This document shows positions 1 to 9,542 of a stretch of 64,000 nucleotides of DNA, piece by piece. Made by a program: the position numbers and the translations under genes. The stretch is taken from positions 46,803 to 110,802 of the forward strand of contig NZ_FNRA01000015.1 in assembly GCF_900107535.1 (NCBI RefSeq). Reading direction: 5' to 3'. The first letter of the stretch is position 1, and every line of letters starts with the position of its first letter. The stretch is from Pedobacter hartonius (GTDB taxonomy: Bacteria; Bacteroidota; Bacteroidia; Sphingobacteriales; Sphingobacteriaceae). Under the pieces are notes generated by a model. The model did no database searches. It was not told the DNA's origin and worked only from the letters and a program-made list of their open reading frames with translations.

Positions 1-585
1 AAAGCTTTTCCGGACAGTGCGGGAAACCCCGTCAGCATGACCAATCTCTCCGATGCGCTGGCAGCCTTTATCAGGGGTTTAGCGCCCAGGAATTCCGCTT
101 TCGATCAGTATATAGCGGGCAATAAAACAGCAATCGATGCTGAACAAGTAAAAGGTTTCAACCTGTTTATGGGAAAGGCGCAATGTGGAAGCTGTCATTT
201 TGCGCCTTTATTTAACGGGCTGATCCCGCCATTGTATAAACGTACTGAATATGAAATCCTGGGGACGCCTGCAAATGATGATTTTGACCGTCCGCAGCAT
301 GATCAGGACCAGGGCAGGTTTGGTTTTTTCCCGATCGAATATTACAAAGCCGCCTTCAAAACCCCTACGGTAAGAAATGCGGCGATGACGGCGCCCTATA
401 TGCACAACGGAGTATTTAAAGACCTCGAAAAAGTGGTTGAGTTTTACAACCAGGGCGGGGGAGCAGGCCTTCATATGGAGCAGCCGCAACAGACGCTTTC
501 TGCAAAACCGCTGCATTTATCTGATGATGAAATGCATCAGATCGTAGTATTTATGCGCTCTTTAACCGATAAAATTGATCAATAA
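1..585 (+). CDS. Di-haem cytochrome c peroxidase (MauG/CcpA family), 3' part only
   Basis: The reading frame is open from the first base, so this is the C-terminal part of a gene that starts outside the window; an internal ATG at 37 is not a likely start. A c-type haem motif CGSCH lies at about 183-197, followed by the family signature YMHNGVFKDL and a C-terminal motif (LSDDEMHQIVVFMRSL) typical of the second haem domain of periplasmic cytochrome c peroxidases and MauG-like proteins. Such proteins reduce H2O2 or oxidise partner proteins in the periplasm. Substrate cannot be told. It ends 2 nt before the stop of the convergent oxidoreductase gene. Confidence 0.85.
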   Translation, partial: KAFPDSAGNPVSMTNLSDALAAFIRGLAPRNSAFDQYIAGNKTAIDAEQVKGFNLFMGKAQCGSCHFAPLFNGLIPPLYKRTEYEILGTPANDDFDRPQHDQDQGRFGFFPIEYYKAAFKTPTVRNAAMTAPYMHNGVFKDLEKVVEFYNQGGGAGLHMEQPQQTLSAKPLHLSDDEMHQIVVFMRSLTDKIDQ

Positions 586-587
586 TT

Positions 588-1946
588 TTACCGGGCAAGT
601 GGTATGGAATTAAATACATGATCCGGATCAAATTTCTTCTTCACCAATTGTAATCTTTGAAGGTTGCTGCCATAGGCCTGAGAAATCTGGTTAGTGTTTT
701 CACTGCCCAGGACATTCGGATAGCCACCCGGTAAAGAATAGGGTGCTGTCAATTCAAAATAATCATCTGCCCATTCTTTATGTATGTGACTGGTACCGGT
801 ATCTTCCGGCTCCCACTCGGTGGCAATCAGCAAAGTATAGTGGACATCCCTGATCCCGAATGCGGTTTCAGCTAAAGGCACTCTTGTAGGTTTTCCATGT
901 AAGTAAAACAAAGTGATAATGGAGAACGGGGAGGATATCCGCGCTGCAGCAGCTGTAATACCGTCAATAACTTCAGGCAGGAGTTTCGCTATCCACCTGG
1001 TTTTTAAATAACGGTAGCGCCCGTTGCCGATATAAGGGGCGAAGGACTCCATCAATCCGAGCATACTTGATGCTGAAATCTGTTCCATAACCGGTGTACC
1101 CAGTTGCCGTATAGACTCAATTACTGGTTTTCCAACCTCAGGATCACCGTACCATGTCGGCGTTACCAAAAGGAAGATTCCGCCATCAGGCACTGTTCTG
1201 ATGGATAGAAGGGTATAGAGTTCATCCGGTGCATTTTTCATCAGCTCTTCAAAGCCCCGCAATACCTTTTCGGCCTCTGCTAATGCAAACATGATAAAGC
1301 CGGACAGCACGGGTTTGGCCTCATGAAGCCTGATCTGCAGGGAAGTCACCACACCGAAATTCCCGCCGCTACCGCAGAGGGCCCACAATAAATCCGGATT
1401 TTCTGTTTGACTCGCTGTAACGAGGCTGCCATCTGCAAGGACCAATTCTGCACTGAGCAGATTATCTGTGCCCAGTCCATTTGAAGGACTGGTTAATCCA
1501 TAACCTCCACCCATTGTAAAGCCCGCTACCCCGACTTCTCCGGAGGTGCCAATCACAGGTATCAGCCCGTATGCATCTGCTGCCTTAGTAAGGTCTATTG
1601 TTTTTACACCACCTCCAATCACTGCTGATTTTGCTGTTTCGTCGATTTTTATCGTATTTAACCCGGTCAGATCAATCACCAGTCCGCCGTTAATAAATGA
1701 ACGGCCCTGCCAGTCGTGCCCTCCGCCGCGAACGGATAAAGGGATATTTTTTTTAACTGCCAGTACCACGGCTGCCTGAACGTCTGCTGTGTTCGCGCAT
1801 AAACAGATCATTGCAGGCTCATGATCCGTCGCTGCCCATCCCTGGTAGCACTCAGCATATTTTTCATTTCCGGGCAGGATCATTTTATCTCCTAAATAAT
1901 TTTCCAGTTCATCAGCTGATTTCTGGCTCCACTCTTTACCGCTCAT
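588..1946 (-). CDS. FAD-binding oxidoreductase, berberine-bridge-enzyme (BBE) type
   Basis: About 452 residues with an N-terminal PCMH-type FAD-binding domain and a C-terminal BBE segment (FDPDHVFNSIPLAR). The motif RGGGHDWQGRS carries the histidine that in this family binds FAD covalently. The cysteine used for a second covalent link in plant BBE is not seen in the matching SGEVGVAGFTMGGGYG segment, so a single histidyl link is expected. The family oxidises sugars, alcohols or amines with O2 or another acceptor; the substrate is unknown. I chose the ATG at 1946; an in-frame ATG at 1997 would add 17 residues. It lies downstream of dinB on the same strand. Confidence 0.85.
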   Translation of the reverse strand: MSGKEWSQKSADELENYLGDKMILPGNEKYAECYQGWAATDHEPAMICLCANTADVQAAVVLAVKKNIPLSVRGGGHDWQGRSFINGGLVIDLTGLNTIKIDETAKSAVIGGGVKTIDLTKAADAYGLIPVIGTSGEVGVAGFTMGGGYGLTSPSNGLGTDNLLSAELVLADGSLVTASQTENPDLLWALCGSGGNFGVVTSLQIRLHEAKPVLSGFIMFALAEAEKVLRGFEELMKNAPDELYTLLSIRTVPDGGIFLLVTPTWYGDPEVGKPVIESIRQLGTPVMEQISASSMLGLMESFAPYIGNGRYRYLKTRWIAKLLPEVIDGITAAAARISSPFSIITLFYLHGKPTRVPLAETAFGIRDVHYTLLIATEWEPEDTGTSHIHKEWADDYFELTAPYSLPGGYPNVLGSENTNQISQAYGSNLQRLQLVKKKFDPDHVFNSIPLAR

Positions 1947-2047
1947 CGTACTTAGTTTTATCGTAAAAATGAGTCGCCAAATTGCAGATCTTTTCATTTG
2001 ATAGCAATCCCCTATAATGGGGAACTGACAAGCTACTGACCGCTTTA

Positions 2048-3154
2048 TCAGAAAAGTTCCAGCTGGTCCGGGTCCGTTACCTTAGCAGATGCCGGGAGAT
2101 TGCCGAAATTGCTCAGGGAGATACCCAGCAGCCTTACTTTGCTGTTCTCAAGATCTGCCCTGATGAGCAGGTCTTTCACGCCGGCAATGATGGAGAGGTA
2201 ATCGCCGATAGGGGTAACGTAGGACTGGTTCCGGGTGATCTGTGTAAAATCACTGAATTTCACCTTCAGCGTCAGTGTTTTACCCTTCAGCTGGCTTTTC
2301 TCCAATCTGGCAGTTACCTTTTCCGCGATCTGTTCGAGCTCGGTAATCATTTCTTCCTGTGTGGACAGGTCTTCCTCAAAAGTATCTTCGGCACCCAGTG
2401 ATTTGGTCAGCCGGTGGGGCTGTACAGGCCTTTCATCAATTCCGCGGACGATCCTGTAATAGAATTTCCCTGTTTTCCCGAATTTGGTAACCAGGTCCTG
2501 TTCGGTTAGCTGTTTCAGGTCGGCACCACTATGCAGGCCCATTTTTTTCATCCTTTCGGCCGTTACCTTTCCCACGCCAAAGAACTTTTCTACGGGCAGG
2601 TTTTCCATGAAACGCTCTATTTTTGAGGGCCCGATGAAGGTAAGCCCATCCGGTTTATTCATGTCTGAAGCAATCTTGGCGATAAACTTGTTGCTGGAAA
2701 CACCTGCCGAAGCAGAGAGGTTGAGCTCATCCCTGATGGCATCTTTGATTTGTTTCGCAATTTCCAGTGCAGAGCCGATATTGAGCTTGTCTTCCGTCAC
2801 ATCGAGAAAAGCCTCGTCCAGTGACAGCGGTTCAATGAGGTCGGTATAACGGTTGAATATCTCCCTGATATGTACTGAAACACTTTTGTAAGCATCAAAG
2901 CGGGGCCGCACAAATATCGCTTCAGGACATAACTGAATGGCCCTCCTGGCAGACATGGCCGAATGAATGCCAAACTTACGCGCTTCATAACTTGCCGTGG
3001 CAACCACTCCGCGGCCATCGGGAGAGCCGCCTACAACGATCGGTTTTCCCCTGTACTGCGGAAAATCCCGCTGCTCAACAGCAGCATAAAACGCATCCAT
3101 ATCGATATGGATGATCTTTCGCTGAAGGGGTTTTGGGATCTCTGGTGTTATCAT
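2048..3154 (-). CDS. dinB: DNA polymerase IV (Y-family translesion polymerase)
   Basis: The catalytic motifs of Y-family polymerases are clear: HIDMDAFYAAVEQRD near the N terminus and SLDEAFLDVT with the paired acidic residues, then the helix-hairpin-helix thumb and little-finger domains. The protein ends in QLELF, a canonical beta-clamp binding motif at the extreme C terminus. It copies past damaged DNA without proofreading. The frame extends upstream to a TTG at 3202, but the ATG at 3154 places HIDMDAFY at the usual distance from the start. No LexA-like operator was recognised upstream. Confidence 0.95.
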   Translation of the reverse strand: MITPEIPKPLQRKIIHIDMDAFYAAVEQRDFPQYRGKPIVVGGSPDGRGVVATASYEARKFGIHSAMSARRAIQLCPEAIFVRPRFDAYKSVSVHIREIFNRYTDLIEPLSLDEAFLDVTEDKLNIGSALEIAKQIKDAIRDELNLSASAGVSSNKFIAKIASDMNKPDGLTFIGPSKIERFMENLPVEKFFGVGKVTAERMKKMGLHSGADLKQLTEQDLVTKFGKTGKFYYRIVRGIDERPVQPHRLTKSLGAEDTFEEDLSTQEEMITELEQIAEKVTARLEKSQLKGKTLTLKVKFSDFTQITRNQSYVTPIGDYLSIIAGVKDLLIRADLENSKVRLLGISLSNFGNLPASAKVTDPDQLELF

Positions 3155-3326
3155 GTTACGGGCTCTTGCAAATCTCCTGATTAAACCCGGTTTTTTTATC
3201 AAATTCTATACCTATATTTGAACCTTATAAGGATTTTTGATACATACAGCTGTTTTCCCCCATATCTTTTTTTATTGAGGTTTCCATGTAATTTAATGTC
3301 CCCAACGGTAACTATTCATTCCTAAA

Positions 3327-6300
3327 ATGTCAGAAAAACAGATTTTTCAAACTTCTAAAAAAAGCAGGTGGATCACCTTTAAATGGGTAACCAGGTTACT
3401 GATCATCACCTTCCTTGTGGCTACTGCCTGTGTGGCTTATACGCTGATCTCCAACCATTACCCCGCATTGCCGATCATCACGTCAACGGTCACCCTGTCC
3501 AAAAAACAGCTGGAGCAGATCAGGAAATCGACAACCTATAAGGATTTTAAGATCTCCAAAAAGAGATTATTGAAGATCAGGCATGACCAGCAGGCCCACC
3601 GCCTGAAACATCCCAACAACAAAGCAAGGATCAACGCCGGATTTTATGTAAACTGGGACCCCCAGTCCCTGACAGACCTGCAGGACCATATCAAACAGCT
3701 CGATATGGTGGTTACCGAGTCTTTTTTTGTTAAAAATGGTGCTGATACGCTGATCGATAAGGTAGATAATGACGCCATGAAGCTCATCAGGAAAAACAAA
3801 AAGACGGCCATCGCCCTGGTTTCCAATTTTACTGATGATCATTTTGACGGTGATGCCATCCATAAACTGCTGCAGGATACTGATCTGCAGAACAGATTTA
3901 TAGCCAACCTGATCAAGTCCCTGAAATCGTATGGTTTCCAGGGTGTAAATATAGATTTCGAAGAGATCAAAGAAACGTCTGACCTTCCTCTGGCCGCTTT
4001 TCAGAAGAACCTGTACGAAAAGCTGCATGCCCAAAACCTTATCGTATCCCAGGATATCTCTCCGGATAACGAAGATTATAACCTGAGTGTACTCGAAAAA
4101 TATAACGACTATATCTTTGTGATGGCGTACGATCAGCACAGCGAAAGCAGCAATGCCGGTGATATTTCCCATCAGCAGTGGGTAGAAGAACAACTGGACA
4201 GGATCTGTGAGCAAATCTCCTCAGACAAGGTGATCCTTGCCCTGGCCTGTTACGGGTACGACTGGCCGAATGGTGACGTCGGCAATACGATCACCTATCA
4301 GCAGGCGATCGCTACTGCTAACCGCTATAACGGCAAAGTGAAATATGACCCGCTCTCTGCAAACCTGAATTTTTCCTATAAAGATGAATCTTCAATACAG
4401 CACCGCGTGTTTTTCACCGATGCTGCAACTAATTTTAACCTGATCAGGAAAGCGGACGACTGGGGTATAGCGGGCGTTGCACTCTGGCGGATGGGTGCTG
4501 AGGATCCGAGAGTGTGGACCTTCATCTCCAAAGACCTGAGCATCGATTCTGTAAAGAAAACCGGTGTGGATCTCAAAAGGCTGACCAACATCGGGTTAAA
4601 TGACAGGATAGATTATTCCGGCGAAGGGGAAATCCTGGACCTGGTATCCACGCCTAAGGCTGGAAAGATTGACGTGAAGCTCGATACCAATAATTATGAG
4701 ATCACTGACCAGCATTATGTGGTCTTACCAACCAAATACAGCATACGCCGGTATGGCCACGCTGAAAAGAAGATCGTGCTGACTTTTGACGACGGGCCCG
4801 ATCCCGTTTATACACCACAGATCCTGGATATCCTGCACGATGAAAAAGTACCGGGCAGTTTCTTTGTCGTGGGCATTATGGCAGAGCAGAACATGGGGCT
4901 CCTGCTGAGGGAGTACAACATGGGCCATGAGATCGGTAACCATACGTTTTTTCATCCGGATATGTCTAAAATGGGTGTCGAACGGGTGAACTTTGAGCTG
5001 AATGCTACTAGGAAAATCATTGAGTCTGTTACTGGCCACAGTACCATCCTGTTCAGGCCGCCATACAATGCCGATGCCGAACCTACAACCTCTGCGGAGA
5101 TTTTGCCGGTGATGCAGAGCAGGGCAGAAAACTATATCAATATCGGGGAATCGATTGACCCGCAGGACTGGCAGCCGGGAATTACGGCAGACCAGATTTT
5201 TAATGCTGTTGTCAAACAGCAGAACCTAGGCAATGTTTTGCTGCTTCACGATGCAGGGGGCAACCGCCAGGCAACGGTAGAGGCGCTTCCCAGGATCATT
5301 CAGTATTTCAAATCCAAAGGATATGAGTTTGCAACAGTCGGGCAGCTGATCGGAAAACAAAGGGACGCGCTGATGCCTCCGGTAAAGCTGAACAGCAGTG
5401 ATTTTATCAGCTCAGGCGATGATCTGTTCCTGAGGGCCTTCTCTTACGGAACCCTGACACTGAACTTCATCTTTATCGTTGCGATCATCCTGGCGATGCT
5501 GAGGAGTATTTTTATAGCCATTCTTGCCATCAGGCAGAAAGCTGTTTCGAAAAAAGAGCGGGAACTATTGTTAAAGGACCCGGATATGAAAGTGAGCATT
5601 ATCATCCCCGCCTATAACGAAGAGGTAACAGTGGTACAAACCCTGAAGAGTTTACTGAAAACCACCTATAAAAATGTAGAGTTTATTTTTGTTGATGATG
5701 GTTCCAAAGACCGTACCGTTGAACTGGTGAAGGAAAACTTCGGGCATCTGGAACATATAAAGATTTTTGCCAAAGCAAACGGGGGAAAGGCTTCTGCTTT
5801 AAACTTTGGTGTTGCGCATTCAACAGCCGGTTTTGTGATCTGCATTGATGCTGATACCCAGTTGAAAACCGATGCCATCACCGAGCTGATGCGGTATTTT
5901 TACAATGAAGAAACTGCTGCTGTTGCAGGAACGGTAAAGGTGGGGAACAAGACCAACCTGATTACCAACTGGCAGTCTATAGAATATATTACAGCGCAGA
6001 ATATGGACAGGCGTGCATTTGATCTGCTGAATACTATCACTGTGGTTCCGGGCGCAATCGGAGCGTTCAGAAAGAAGGTGATCCGGGAAGTGGGCGGTTT
6101 TACCACCGATACCCTTGCGGAAGACTGTGACCTGACGATGCGCATCCTGAGGGCAGGATATGACGTGAGGAACTGTGACAGTGCCATCGCCTATACTGAA
6201 GCGCCGGAAACGGTCAATATGCTGCTCAAACAGCGTTTCAGATGGAGTTTTGGCGTGATGCAGAGTTTCTGGAAAAACAGGCAGACCCTGTTTAATAAAA

Positions 6301-6728
6301 AATATGGTTATTTCGGAATGGTGGGCATGCCAAACATCCTGATCTATCAGATCATCCTGCCGCTGTTTTCTCCTCTGGCTGATTTCTTCATGCTGCTCTC
6401 GATCATTACCGGGCTATTCTCCTTGTCATCCGTGAACTCTCTCAACATGGATGGTATCAGTAGTTTGCTTAGCCTGCACAACGGCTTTGGGCAGGTGTTT
6501 TTCTATTACTGCGTTTTTATCCTGGTAGATTTAGTATTTGCAGGGATCGCATTCAGAATGGAGAAAGAAGCATATAAAAAGCTGATCTATCTGATCCCTC
6601 AGCGTTTCTACTGGAGACAGCTCATGTACCTGGTATTGTTCAAGTCGGTACGTAAGGCTTTAAAGGGTGAGCTGGAAGGCTGGGGAGCATTAAAGCGGAC
6701 GGGAAATGTAAGGGAACAGGAGGCTTAA
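3327..6728 (+). CDS. GH18-CE4-GT2 three-domain polysaccharide enzyme (membrane)
   Basis: A 1133-residue fusion. A membrane segment near residues 20-40 is followed by a GH18 chitinase-like domain (about 95-410) with GVNIDFEEI at about 206-214. Next is a NodB/CE4 polysaccharide deacetylase (about 475-670) with TFDDGP at 486-491, HTFFH at 539-543 and RPPYN at 577-581. After a second membrane segment (about 710-740) comes a family 2 glycosyltransferase (from about 755) with IIPAYNEE, DDGSKDRT, DADT, EDCDLT and QRFRW (about 968), then C-terminal membrane segments. The GT part resembles processive synthases such as PgaC/IcaA. One protein could thus synthesise, deacetylate and trim a beta-linked GlcNAc-type polymer; the polymer is inferred. 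The gene appears to stand alone. Confidence 0.9.
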   Translation: MSEKQIFQTSKKSRWITFKWVTRLLIITFLVATACVAYTLISNHYPALPIITSTVTLSKKQLEQIRKSTTYKDFKISKKRLLKIRHDQQAHRLKHPNNKARINAGFYVNWDPQSLTDLQDHIKQLDMVVTESFFVKNGADTLIDKVDNDAMKLIRKNKKTAIALVSNFTDDHFDGDAIHKLLQDTDLQNRFIANLIKSLKSYGFQGVNIDFEEIKETSDLPLAAFQKNLYEKLHAQNLIVSQDISPDNEDYNLSVLEKYNDYIFVMAYDQHSESSNAGDISHQQWVEEQLDRICEQISSDKVILALACYGYDWPNGDVGNTITYQQAIATANRYNGKVKYDPLSANLNFSYKDESSIQHRVFFTDAATNFNLIRKADDWGIAGVALWRMGAEDPRVWTFISKDLSIDSVKKTGVDLKRLTNIGLNDRIDYSGEGEILDLVSTPKAGKIDVKLDTNNYEITDQHYVVLPTKYSIRRYGHAEKKIVLTFDDGPDPVYTPQILDILHDEKVPGSFFVVGIMAEQNMGLLLREYNMGHEIGNHTFFHPDMSKMGVERVNFELNATRKIIESVTGHSTILFRPPYNADAEPTTSAEILPVMQSRAENYINIGESIDPQDWQPGITADQIFNAVVKQQNLGNVLLLHDAGGNRQATVEALPRIIQYFKSKGYEFATVGQLIGKQRDALMPPVKLNSSDFISSGDDLFLRAFSYGTLTLNFIFIVAIILAMLRSIFIAILAIRQKAVSKKERELLLKDPDMKVSIIIPAYNEEVTVVQTLKSLLKTTYKNVEFIFVDDGSKDRTVELVKENFGHLEHIKIFAKANGGKASALNFGVAHSTAGFVICIDADTQLKTDAITELMRYFYNEETAAVAGTVKVGNKTNLITNWQSIEYITAQNMDRRAFDLLNTITVVPGAIGAFRKKVIREVGGFTTDTLAEDCDLTMRILRAGYDVRNCDSAIAYTEAPETVNMLLKQRFRWSFGVMQSFWKNRQTLFNKKYGYFGMVGMPNILIYQIILPLFSPLADFFMLLSIITGLFSLSSVNSLNMDGISSLLSLHNGFGQVFFYYCVFILVDLVFAGIAFRMEKEAYKKLIYLIPQRFYWRQLMYLVLFKSVRKALKGELEGWGALKRTGNVREQEA

Positions 6729-6766
6729 CCCTAAAAAATTAGTAATTACAAGAATATAATATCAAT

Positions 6767-7096
6767 ATGACCAACACAAAAGAAACTTATCCGGATTTTA
6801 AAGAATTTTATACAAGGGCAGTTGAGCCTTTAAAAGCAGCGAATCCGGCATTTATCCGCCTGGACGGCAAACCAAAGGGAGATACGAGGATAGTTTTTGC
6901 TTATTTTTTGTACCAGGAAAAGAAGTGGAAGGTAAATGCCGATACACATATAGACAGGCTTAAGCTTGCCTTTGATGAAATCGCGAAAGGAAATGACCCC
7001 TTTGTGATCAAAGCATTAAGGGACGACAGGGGGGCTTATCTTGCCATTAAAGGGCAGCCTGTCAGGAACAGTAAATTATATATCTACGCTGCATAA
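6767..7096 (+). CDS. Hypothetical small soluble protein (109 aa)
   Basis: I do not recognise a family. The protein is soluble, with mixed charge and no signal peptide or membrane segment. It starts 38 nt after the GH18-CE4-GT2 gene and is followed at once by a strong bidirectional terminator, so it may be the last gene of that transcript. Codon use and base composition match the neighbours, which supports a real gene. Confidence 0.65.
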   Translation: MTNTKETYPDFKEFYTRAVEPLKAANPAFIRLDGKPKGDTRIVFAYFLYQEKKWKVNADTHIDRLKLAFDEIAKGNDPFVIKALRDDRGAYLAIKGQPVRNSKLYIYAA

Positions 7097-7131
7097 CAGG
7101 CGGACAGATTATACTTCATATGTGTGTTTTT

Positions 7132-7162
7132 TTAACAGGAAAAGCCCGGCTTTTCCTGTTAA
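7132..7162. terminator. Bidirectional terminator
   Basis: A perfect 13-bp inverted repeat (TTAACAGGAAAAG / CTTTTCCTGTTAA) with a 5-nt loop lies between two convergent genes. T-rich runs flank it on the left and A-rich sequence on the right, so it can stop transcription from both the gene ending at 7096 and the one ending at 7179. Confidence 0.8.
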
Positions 7163-7178
7163 CCCTTTTAATAAATAC

Positions 7179-8357
7179 TTAGCGTATCTTTTTGAGCTTG
7201 ATCACGGTAATCTCCGGCCAGATGCCAATCCTGCCTGAAAATCCGATAAAGCCAAAGCCACGGTTAATATTGATCACACTGTTATTCTCGGTTTTTAAGC
7301 CGGCCCAGTGTTTATACCTGTACTTTACGGGGCTCCATTTGATGCCAAATGCTTCGAGGCCAAACTGCATCCCATGGGTATGGCCGGAAAGTGTGAGCTG
7401 TACATTAGGAATATAGCTTTTAACCTGTGCTTCCCAATGTGTAGGATCGTGCGAAAGCAGGATCTTAAATTCCCTGTCGGTGGTGTTTGACAGTGCCCTT
7501 TTCAAATCCCCGCGTTCGCCAAATCCAATCCCCCAGTTTTCTACTCCTGCAAGGACGATATGCTGATCATCTTTTTTGATGTGCACATGTTCATCCAGTA
7601 AAAGCCTAAATCCCAAATCTTTATGGTAGGCCTTCAGCTGGTTCAGGTTGGCGGTCTTCTCCGCTTCGGTCCCCCATTTGATGTAATCCCCGTAATCGTG
7701 GTTTCCGAGAATGGAGAACTGGCCGTAAGGTGCCCTGATCTGCGAAAAATAACTGATCCAGGGCTTAATCTCTTCCGCTTTGTTGTTCACAAGGTCACCG
7801 GTAAAGACAAAAAGATCGGCATGCTGTCTATTGATCAGGTCTATACCCCGCTGTACGGCTTTGGGGTTATTGAAACTCCCGGCATGTATATCAGATATTT
7901 GCACCAGCTTAAATTCGTCAAAGCTTTCAGGAAGGTCTTCAAAATATAAGGTGTGTTCGATCACCTTGTAGTTGTACTTACCAAATATCATCCCGTAGAC
8001 GAATAGAAATATGGTAAATAGCATCAGCATAAAACTGGCTTCTACCCAGCGAACATTTCTCGGTGTTCCGGTGATCAGACCGTAAGCATCACCCAGGAAC
8101 AGCATCATCACCATGATCAGTTCTGAAACGACAAGTGTAATGGCCATATGGCTGGCAATCTTGAAAAACAGGTCCAGACCATGCTGGCGTAACCTTTGGG
8201 TCCCATAAATAACAGCAGCTGTGATCAGCACGATGGCAAGCCAGAAAATAGGGGTAACATAGGGGCTGTAACTTAACGTATGTATCCCGGAAAGTACATA
8301 GCCGTTGAGCAGGAATATAAAAAATAAGATAATCAGGAGCGGTAAAATGCGTTTCAT
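7179..8357 (-). CDS. Membrane-anchored metallophosphoesterase (YkuE/YaeI-like)
   Basis: 392 residues: four hydrophobic segments in the first 140 residues, then a calcineurin-like phosphoesterase domain. The metal-binding motifs are present in order: DIHAG, GDLVNN, GNHDYGD, SHDPTHW and GHTHGMQ. Relatives of this layout hydrolyse phosphodiester or pyrophosphate bonds, some in lipid-linked substrates such as UDP-diacylglucosamine; the substrate here is not known. It is transcribed alone and ends at a shared terminator. Confidence 0.88.
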   Translation of the reverse strand: MKRILPLLIILFFIFLLNGYVLSGIHTLSYSPYVTPIFWLAIVLITAAVIYGTQRLRQHGLDLFFKIASHMAITLVVSELIMVMMLFLGDAYGLITGTPRNVRWVEASFMLMLFTIFLFVYGMIFGKYNYKVIEHTLYFEDLPESFDEFKLVQISDIHAGSFNNPKAVQRGIDLINRQHADLFVFTGDLVNNKAEEIKPWISYFSQIRAPYGQFSILGNHDYGDYIKWGTEAEKTANLNQLKAYHKDLGFRLLLDEHVHIKKDDQHIVLAGVENWGIGFGERGDLKRALSNTTDREFKILLSHDPTHWEAQVKSYIPNVQLTLSGHTHGMQFGLEAFGIKWSPVKYRYKHWAGLKTENNSVININRGFGFIGFSGRIGIWPEITVIKLKKIR

Positions 8358-8424
8358 GACATGAATATAGGCAGTTCACTGTCTATGCAACGAAATATTG
8401 ATTATTAATACAAAATAATTACAA

Positions 8425-9342
8425 TTAATAATGGAATTTGTGTGTAATGACTTCCGGTTGTATAATGACAAAATGGATCAGATCAAATTCCTGACGGATT
8501 TTTGTACGTATCCGCTCAATTCCTTCATTGATCTCCTGGGTATCCAGGTCTTCCTGAAAAGCGACAATGAGTATCAGCATCACATCTTCGGGCGACTGAT
8601 AAGTAGAGATGATCCGCATTACTTTCAATACAGTGGGATCTTCTGCTGTGATTTGCGTGATCTTCTGTTTGGATACGTCAGAAATTCCCTCGCCCATCAG
8701 CAGGCTCCTGCTTTCCCGGGCCAGGATTAATGATACGCCCACCAGGAGCAGGCCAACCAGCAGTGAGGCTACACCATCAAGCTGGGGAATGTGGTACCGG
8801 TGGCTAAAGAACATACAGATCATTACAGTGAACAATCCGAGTACGGCAGCCCCGTCTTCAAACAGTACAAGGAAACTCGCGGGATCTTTGCTTTTAACAA
8901 TCGCATTCCACCAGCTTTCGTTACCACGGGTTTTATTAAATTCCTTCGCGGCAATAAGAAATGAGGTCCCTTCAAATACCACAGATAACGCAAGCACAAC
9001 GTAATTCCAGGTCGGATTTCCGAGTTCCTGGGGCGTAATCACATGGATAATTCCCTGGTAGATGGATATTCCGCCTCCCAGTCCGAAAATCAGGATGGAA
9101 ACGATAAATGAATAGAAATAAAGTTCCCTGCCATATCCGAATGGCCGGAGGGCGTCTGCGGGTTTTTTGCTGCGTCTTAAACCAAACAGCAACAGTATCT
9201 GATTCACTGTGTCAACCAGGGAATGTATCCCTTCTGATAGCATTGCAGCGCTGTTGCTGAAGGCACCGGCTGTGAATTTCGTAATTGCAATCAGAAGGTT
9301 TGCAGCAAGGGCACTATAAATCGATTTATTTGAAGAGGCCAT
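8425..9342 (-). CDS. Cation diffusion facilitator transporter, ZnT9-like variant
   Basis: 305 residues with the CDF fold: about six membrane segments and a C-terminal cytoplasmic domain. TM2 carries SEGIHSLVDT with the H...D metal pair. In TM5 the usual HxxxD is replaced by LFEDGAAVLG, the pattern seen in the SLC30A9 (ZnT9)-like branch, so the transport site probably differs from classical zinc exporters. The likely role is divalent cation movement across the inner membrane. Metal and direction cannot be read from the sequence. Confidence 0.85.
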   Translation of the reverse strand: MASSNKSIYSALAANLLIAITKFTAGAFSNSAAMLSEGIHSLVDTVNQILLLFGLRRSKKPADALRPFGYGRELYFYSFIVSILIFGLGGGISIYQGIIHVITPQELGNPTWNYVVLALSVVFEGTSFLIAAKEFNKTRGNESWWNAIVKSKDPASFLVLFEDGAAVLGLFTVMICMFFSHRYHIPQLDGVASLLVGLLLVGVSLILARESRSLLMGEGISDVSKQKITQITAEDPTVLKVMRIISTYQSPEDVMLILIVAFQEDLDTQEINEGIERIRTKIRQEFDLIHFVIIQPEVITHKFHY

Positions 9343-9542
9343 ATTGAATTGTTAATAGCCAACAGACAAACTGCATACCACAATAACCGGGGAGCAATAC
9401 TAAATTAAATAAAGAAGGAGCAGAGCACCTGTATGGACATCCTGATCCTCGTTTTGATGGTACCCACAGATAGGTCAGGTTCCCGGAATGCTTCAGTTTA
9501 TTCCTTACTGTATAGAAATTTATTCATAAAGTTAAAACAGGA

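Noticed and set aside
3567..4214. 215-aa open frame on the minus strand
   Set aside because: Antisense to the GH18 domain, whose motifs are clear; low-quality sequence without homology features.
9343..9542. Possible gene remnant between the CDF and MATE genes
   Set aside because: 200 nt without an open frame or readable protein similarity on either strand.
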